From contig CAZJBD010000079.1 in the NCBI GenBank assembly GCA_964544265.1, positions 1-11,375 of the forward strand: a stretch of DNA of 11,375 nt, written 5' to 3'. The notes under the pieces are model-generated. The model had not been told where the DNA came from, made no database searches, and was given only the letters and a program-made list of their open reading frames with translations. The position numbers and the translations under genes are program-made. This document shows positions 7,600 to 11,375 of this stretch, one piece after another (positions within the stretch are counted from its first letter, which is position 1; every line of letters begins with the position of its first letter). This DNA comes from JALHVH01 sp964544265 (lineage in GTDB: Bacteria; Acidobacteriota; Aminicenantia; Aminicenantales; Saccharicenantaceae).

Positions 7600-7606
7600 A
7601 TCCCCC

Positions 7607-7653
7607 GACGAGCGGCTCCCCGGGCCAAGACCCGGAGCATATCGCCGCTCGTC
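7607..7653. repeat. 10-bp inverted repeat with a nested hairpin
   Basis: GACGAGCGGC (7607-7616) is perfectly complementary to GCCGCTCGTC (7644-7653). The 27 bases between contain a nested stem, CCGGG (7620-7624) and CCCGG (7631-7635), with a six-base loop. Only seven bases separate this from the hairpin at 7578-7599. It could be a REP-like palindromic element, a binding site or a small structured RNA. The sequence alone does not decide. Confidence 0.65.
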
Positions 7654-7678
7654 AACTCATGGAATCGTTCCGATAAAA

Positions 7679-7687
7679 TGATATAAT
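7679..7687 (+). promoter_or_regulatory. Perfect extended -10 (TGATATAAT) before the GNAT gene
   Basis: TGA followed by a consensus TATAAT (7682-7687) ends eight bases before the ATG at 7696. The predicted start point (about 7694) is within two bases of the initiation codon, and there is no Shine-Dalgarno sequence. The -35 region (around 7659-7664) is poor, as is common for extended -10 promoters. Confidence 0.65.
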
Positions 7688-7695
7688 ACAAGCTT

Positions 7696-8103
7696 ATGCC
7701 GATCAGAAAAGCCCGGAAAGAGGATCTCTCCCGCATCAGGGAATTGGCCACGGGTCTCGGGTTGGACTCTCCCGATATGGAAAACGACGCGTTCTGGGTC
7801 GCGGAGGACAACGGACAGATCGGAGGGATTTGCGGGCTCAAGAGGCATCCCGATTGCCTTGAACTTGTTGCTCTCGGCGTCGAAGAAAGCGAGCGGGGAC
7901 AGGGGATCGGCGGCGACCTCGCCCGGGCACTTATCCGGGAAATCAAGGGGGACATCTATCTAGCGACAATCATCCCGGGCTTCTTTGAACGACTGGGCTT
8001 TTCTCGAACGTCCGAGTTTCCCCCTTCCATGATAAAGAGCGCAGAATGGTGCGAGGGGTGTGACCGGGCCCTTTGCACGGTCATGATGAGAAGGGCGGAA
8101 TGA
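7696..8103 (+). CDS. GNAT-family N-acetyltransferase with cysteine-rich tail
   Basis: A 135-residue cytoplasmic acetyl-CoA-dependent acyltransferase. The acetyl-CoA binding motif A is in VEESERGQGIGGDLARALI (residues 62-80), with the pyrophosphate loop R67-G68-Q69-G70-I71-G72. The later GFFERLGF element (95-102) is the usual beta6-beta7 region. The C-terminus has a C-x2-C-x4-C cluster (Cys119, Cys122, Cys127), and Cys46 and Cys54 lie in the core. From memory, such a Lys/Trp then CxxC ending occurs in short ArgA-like (N-acetylglutamate synthase-type) GNATs, so arginine biosynthesis is possible but unproven. The stop codon overlaps the start of the DUF2156 gene (ATGA at 8100-8103), indicating translational coupling. 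Confidence 0.8.
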   Translation: MPIRKARKEDLSRIRELATGLGLDSPDMENDAFWVAEDNGQIGGICGLKRHPDCLELVALGVEESERGQGIGGDLARALIREIKGDIYLATIIPGFFERLGFSRTSEFPPSMIKSAEWCEGCDRALCTVMMRRAE

Positions 8104-8969
8104 GCGCGCCCGTATTCCCGGAGTTCAAACCGGTCGGCCTCGAGGATAAGCCCTTCATTGAGGGGACGATCCGGGCCCACGCGTCCGCCGCCTGCGAGAT
8201 CAATTTCACGAATATCTTCATCTGGAGGCATTTTGAGGCCTCGCGATACACCTTAATCCGGGGCAATCTGTGCTTCCTTTGCGAGCCTCCGAACGAGCCT
8301 CCGTATTTCCTCCAGCCGGTGGGGGCCGAGGATTTGGAAGCGACGGTGCGGGATTGCCTGGAATTCGCTCCCCGCCTCTCCCGTGTTCCCGAGGATTTCG
8401 TTCTCCGGAACTGCGCAGGGCTCCGGAGCGAGGCCGAACCTAACAATTTTGACTATGTCTACAGAACCGAGGATTTGATCCAACTTAAGGGCAAGAAATA
8501 CGACGGCAAGCGGAATCGCATCCGTAAGTTCGAACGGAGTCACCCATTTTGTTATCTCCGGTTGACCCCGGAGCTCATGAACGGTTGCCGCCGACTCTTC
8601 GAGGAGTGGTTCGCGGGAAAGGCGAACGAGGATCCGGCGATCCACGCCGAGAAGGAGGCCATCCTCGAGGCCTTGGCCGGCTTCGAGGTCTTGGGGCTTA
8701 CCGGCGGGGCCATCGAGGTTGAGGGAAAGATCGTCGCTTTTTCGATGGGGGAGGAACTCACCCACGATACGGCCGTCATCCATATTGAGATCGCCGGTCC
8801 CGAGTTCCCCGGCCTTGCCCAGTTGATTAACCGGGAGTTTGTCAGGAATGAATGGTCCTCGTTCGAATTTATCAACAGGGAGCAGGACGTGGGGATTGCA
8901 GGCCTCCGCCGCGCCAAGCTCTCATACTATCCGCATCATCTGGTCAAGAAGTATACGATCACGAAATAA
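8100..8969 (+). CDS. DUF2156 (phosphatidylglycerol lysyltransferase C-terminal-like) protein
   Basis: A 289-residue soluble protein of the DUF2156 family, which has a double GNAT-like fold related to the catalytic domain of MprF-type lysyl-phosphatidylglycerol synthases. Typical segments are the N-terminal TNIFIWRHF (residues 37-45), DYVYRTEDLIQLKGKKYDGKRNRIRKF (118-144), and the C-terminal FINREQDVGIAGLRRAKLSYYP with the closing HHLVKKY (257-285). No transmembrane part is present, so it is not a full MprF. The substrate of stand-alone members is not established. The ATG at 8100 is chosen over the in-frame TTG at 8073 because it overlaps the GNAT stop and is preceded by a GAAGGGCGG ribosome binding site. 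The gene is convergent with pta, and the 60-base spacer (8970-9029) has no stem with a T-run. Confidence 0.85.
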   Translation: MSAPVFPEFKPVGLEDKPFIEGTIRAHASAACEINFTNIFIWRHFEASRYTLIRGNLCFLCEPPNEPPYFLQPVGAEDLEATVRDCLEFAPRLSRVPEDFVLRNCAGLRSEAEPNNFDYVYRTEDLIQLKGKKYDGKRNRIRKFERSHPFCYLRLTPELMNGCRRLFEEWFAGKANEDPAIHAEKEAILEALAGFEVLGLTGGAIEVEGKIVAFSMGEELTHDTAVIHIEIAGPEFPGLAQLINREFVRNEWSSFEFINREQDVGIAGLRRAKLSYYPHHLVKKYTITK

Positions 8970-9029
8970 GGACAGGGCCAGGAGCGCGCAGGCTCTAAGG
9001 TTCCGAAGTAGAGGCCGGAAGCCCCCGCC

Positions 9030-10010
9030 TCAGGCCATCAATGAACAGATGGCGGCGACGTTGACCATATCGTCGACTGAGCACCCGCGCGAGAGGTCGC
9101 AGTAGGGTTTTTTCAGCCCTTGGACGATAGGCCCCACTGCTTCGGCGCCGCCCAGTCGCTCGGTCAGTTTGTATCCAATGTTGCCGGCGTCCAGGTCCGG
9201 GAAGACAAGGACGTTGGCTTTCCCAGCGACCGGACTGCCTTTGCACTTGCGTTCGCCGACCGAGGCGACCAGGGCCGCGTCGGCCTGCATCTCTCCATCC
9301 AGGAGAAGGTGGGGGGCTTTCTCCCTGGCGATCTTGGTGGCGCTGATGACTTTGTCCACGTCGGGATGGCTGGCTGAGCCCTTGGTCGAGAATGAGAGCA
9401 TGGCGACCTTTGGCTCCTCTCCGGTCACCGCCTGGAAGTTTCGAGCCGAGGTGATGGCGACGTCTGCGAGTTGGGCATCCGTCGGGTTGGGAAGGACGGC
9501 GCAGTCTGCAAAGCAGAGAAGCCTTTGTGGGAAGACCATGATGAAGAAGCTCGAGACGGTCGAGATGCCGGGCGCGGCGCCGACCGTGTGAATGGCGGCC
9601 CGAATGACGTCTCCCGTCGAGGAGATATTCCCCCCGACGACCGCGCTGACCTTGTCCGTGGCCAGCATCAGGCCTGCGAAGTAAAGAGTTGTTTTGGCCG
9701 CCTCGATGGATTGCTCCATCGTCCAGCCCTTGGCCATTCTTTTCTCGAACAGGAGGTTCACCAGAGCCTCCTTCCATTCGGATGTCAGGGGGTTGACAAT
9801 CTCGATACCGTCGAGGTTGAGGCCGTTATCTCCGGCGATCTTGAGGAGAAGGTCGGGCTTTCCGACGAGCATGGGGACGGCGATCTTCTGGGCCTTTAGG
9901 GTTAGGGCCGCTTTGAGGGTTCGCGCGTCCTCGGCATCGGGGAAGGCGACGCGAAGGTATCTTCGGGACGCCTTGGTCCGGATGTCCTGGATGAATGTGT
10001 TTCCGCTCAT
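9030..10010 (-). CDS. pta: Phosphate acetyltransferase
   Basis: Converts acetyl-CoA and phosphate to acetyl phosphate in the cytoplasm. With acetate kinase this yields acetate and ATP. The 326-residue length fits the short, single-domain class. Family motifs are VVGGNISSTGDVIRAAI (124-140), CFADCAVLPNPT (166-177), MLSFSTKGSASHPDV (204-218), the VLVFPDLDAGNIGYKL stretch (267-282), and GPIVQGLKKPYCDLSRGCS (293-311). Residues matching the Methanosarcina active site (Ser309, Arg310, Asp316) are Ser307, Arg308 and Asp314, with the same spacing. AAAGGAG eight bases before the ATG is a strong ribosome binding site. The gene follows serine dehydratase after 19 bases, so the two are very likely co-transcribed. 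No acetate kinase gene is in the window. Confidence 0.95.
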   Translation of the reverse strand: MSGNTFIQDIRTKASRRYLRVAFPDAEDARTLKAALTLKAQKIAVPMLVGKPDLLLKIAGDNGLNLDGIEIVNPLTSEWKEALVNLLFEKRMAKGWTMEQSIEAAKTTLYFAGLMLATDKVSAVVGGNISSTGDVIRAAIHTVGAAPGISTVSSFFIMVFPQRLLCFADCAVLPNPTDAQLADVAITSARNFQAVTGEEPKVAMLSFSTKGSASHPDVDKVISATKIAREKAPHLLLDGEMQADAALVASVGERKCKGSPVAGKANVLVFPDLDAGNIGYKLTERLGGAEAVGPIVQGLKKPYCDLSRGCSVDDMVNVAAICSLMA

Positions 10011-10029
10011 GTTAATGACTCCTTTGAAT

Positions 10030-11375
10030 TCAAGCTTTGCCCCTTAATCGGGGAAGGGCCAGGGCCGACGGCGCCTGGGCGATCCCGCCCCGCGCCGTGC
10101 AGCGGAGTTCGGCCGGGAGCATCCTCCCCGAGTTATAAACGGCGTCTATGGTCTCGTCGAGGGAGATAGGATTCCGGTATCCGCCCAGGATCAAGTCGGC
10201 GCAGACAAAAGCGTTTGCTGCGGCCACGGCGTTCCGGGTGTGGCACGGGATCTCGCACATCCCCTGGACGAGGTCGCAGACCGAGCCCATGGTGTTCTGG
10301 AAGGCGATCGCGGCCGCATCTGCGGCCTGGCGGGCGTTGCCTCCCGCGAAGTCCACGACGGCGGCGGCGGCCATGGCCCCGGCCGCGCCGATCTCGACCT
10401 GGCAGCCGGCGACTTCCGCGGCGAACGTGGCCCTGCGGGCGACAATGAGGCCCACGGCCGATCCGGCCAGAAGCATCAGGGCCGTCCTCCTTTGGCCGAC
10501 CATCTTCTCTTCGGCGAGAGTCACGACGACCCCTGGAAGCGCCCCGGCCGCTCCGCCCGTCGGAGCGGCGCAGACCGTGCCCATGCTGTTGGCGACATGC
10601 ATGACGGCCATGGCCCTTGCGGCCGCCCGGATATGAAGTCCCCCGATCGGTATTTTTCCCGAACGCTCGGCGCGGAAGATGCGGCCGGCCGAAGGATGAA
10701 GGAGACACATCGCTATCCCTCTTTGTCCGAGACCCCGGGCCGCCGATTCCCTCATGATGGAATAGCGCTTCAGGACTTCGGACAGGACCTCTTTTTCGGG
10801 CATTCCCAAGATGCGGGCTTCATAGGCAAGGGTGATCTCGCCCAGAGAGCTGCGCTCTCTTGAGGCGGCCTTGACCATTTCGGCGGCGCAGAGGAAGATC
10901 GGATCGCCCTTCCTGACCCGAAAGACGGGATCGACCGTCCATATCTTTCTGACGCCGGGAGACGACTCGAGCCGCTCCCGGATCGTCCGAGTCATCGGTC
11001 GATCTTTCCGGAAGGATAAAAGGACTTCGCGGCCTTTTGTTTTCCTGAAGGTTGCCTCCGTCGGCCGGCCGGACGCGGCCATAATTTTCTTGACCGCAGC
11101 CTCGGCCCCTCTGCGGGTCAGGACCAGCGTCTCGTGACTCTTTCCTTTGATCTCCACGGGCCTTCCCTCCAGCTCGGTGATGACGAATCCGCCGCCGCCC
11201 GTGGATTTGGCGGCAATATCGAGGCTTTCTCCGTTCGCCGAGGTGATCCGGACCTGGGTTAGGTTGGGGTGATCGGCCTTGACAAGCGGCGCGATTTCAA
11301 AACGGATCCTTAGCCCGGAGCGTTCCGCGAATTTCAAGGCATTCAAAAAGCGCCCATCCGTAATGGGCCAGCCCA
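10030..11375 (-). CDS. sdaA: Iron-sulfur L-serine dehydratase (fused beta-alpha type), 5' end beyond the window
   Basis: Deaminates L-serine to pyruvate and ammonia using a [4Fe-4S] cluster. The frame is open to the window edge (the residues before the TTG at 11346 read WPITDGRF), so the N-terminus is missing and the in-window TTG is not the real start. Residue numbers here count from that TTG. The N-terminal part (to about 80) looks like the beta-domain, including a GGGGF loop at 50-54 and the conserved HPN at 26-28. The alpha-domain carries NSMGTVCAAPTGGAAGALPG (253-272), GCQVEIG (314-320) and VCDLVQGMCEIPC (356-368). Candidate cluster ligands Cys315, Cys357 and Cys368 have spacings of 42 and 11, the same as Cys343/385/396 of the Legionella enzyme. 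Unlike that enzyme, the C-terminal residue is Ala (GKA), so a tail cysteine ligand is absent. It heads an operon with pta. Confidence 0.92.
   Translation of the reverse strand, partial: GWPITDGRFLNALKFAERSGLRIRFEIAPLVKADHPNLTQVRITSANGESLDIAAKSTGGGGFVITELEGRPVEIKGKSHETLVLTRRGAEAAVKKIMAASGRPTEATFRKTKGREVLLSFRKDRPMTRTIRERLESSPGVRKIWTVDPVFRVRKGDPIFLCAAEMVKAASRERSSLGEITLAYEARILGMPEKEVLSEVLKRYSIMRESAARGLGQRGIAMCLLHPSAGRIFRAERSGKIPIGGLHIRAAARAMAVMHVANSMGTVCAAPTGGAAGALPGVVVTLAEEKMVGQRRTALMLLAGSAVGLIVARRATFAAEVAGCQVEIGAAGAMAAAAVVDFAGGNARQAADAAAIAFQNTMGSVCDLVQGMCEIPCHTRNAVAAANAFVCADLILGGYRNPISLDETIDAVYNSGRMLPAELRCTARGGIAQAPSALALPRLRGKA

Noticed and set aside
8970..9031. Possible bidirectional terminator between DUF2156 and pta (GAGGC/GCCTC around 9011-9031)
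   Set aside because: Five-base stem, mismatched interior and no T-run on either strand.
1..11375. Search for CRISPR arrays, toxin-antitoxin or other defence modules, transposases, phage genes, tRNA or rRNA
   Set aside because: No regularly spaced repeats, IS ends or recognisable proteins of these kinds. All sizeable genes belong to metabolic, transport or secreted-protein families, so I do not claim a new defence or mobile system here.

Overview
The window looks like a scaffold from a metagenome-assembled, moderately GC-rich, heterotrophic bacterium. It carries a 100-N scaffold gap and ordinary housekeeping and accessory genes. The gene style (a large secreted Asp-box beta-propeller protein, a ROK kinase paired with an FHS-type sugar permease, serine dehydratase next to phosphotransacetylase, DUF2156 next to a GNAT) would fit Acidobacteriota or Candidatus Aminicenantes. 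That placement is a guess from gene content, since the window holds no rRNA or other marker.

Layout, left to right. Positions 1-60 hold a GC-rich stretch ending in a T-run, possibly the terminator of an upstream gene. A secreted Blc-type lipocalin follows (149-679, +). Next come about 355 bases without a gene and a small two-helix membrane protein (1036-1284, +). Convergent to it is a two-gene minus-strand operon: an FHS/GluP-type sugar permease (3454-2159) and a ROK-family sugar kinase lacking the usual zinc motif (2145-1300). Divergent from the permease is a DHA1-like MFS exporter (3648-4883, +). Convergent to that is a secreted beta-propeller protein with about 11 Asp-boxes (7448-4897, -), interrupted by the N-gap. 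A 247-base divergent spacer with two strong inverted repeats follows, then a translationally coupled GNAT/DUF2156 pair (7696-8969, +). Last is a minus-strand operon of an iron-sulfur L-serine dehydratase (running off the right edge) and phosphate acetyltransferase (11375-9030).

How the genes work together. The permease and ROK kinase form a sugar uptake and phosphorylation module. The serine dehydratase makes pyruvate and ammonia, and phosphotransacetylase turns acetyl-CoA into acetyl phosphate, so that operon probably couples amino-acid fermentation to ATP synthesis.

Two observations stand out. (1) The 100-N gap is flanked by an exact 55-bp duplication. Removing one copy plus the Ns (155 bp) puts the signal peptide exactly in frame with the beta-propeller body, giving one 798-residue gene, so the gap is almost certainly an assembly artefact. 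(2) Three plus-strand genes (149, 3648, 7696) lack a Shine-Dalgarno sequence. Each instead has an extended -10 box (TGn plus a TATAAT-like hexamer) ending 6-11 bases before the ATG, which predicts leaderless or nearly leaderless mRNAs. The other genes have Shine-Dalgarno sequences. I found no CRISPR array, transposase, phage gene, tRNA or rRNA, and nothing amounting to a clearly new multi-gene system.
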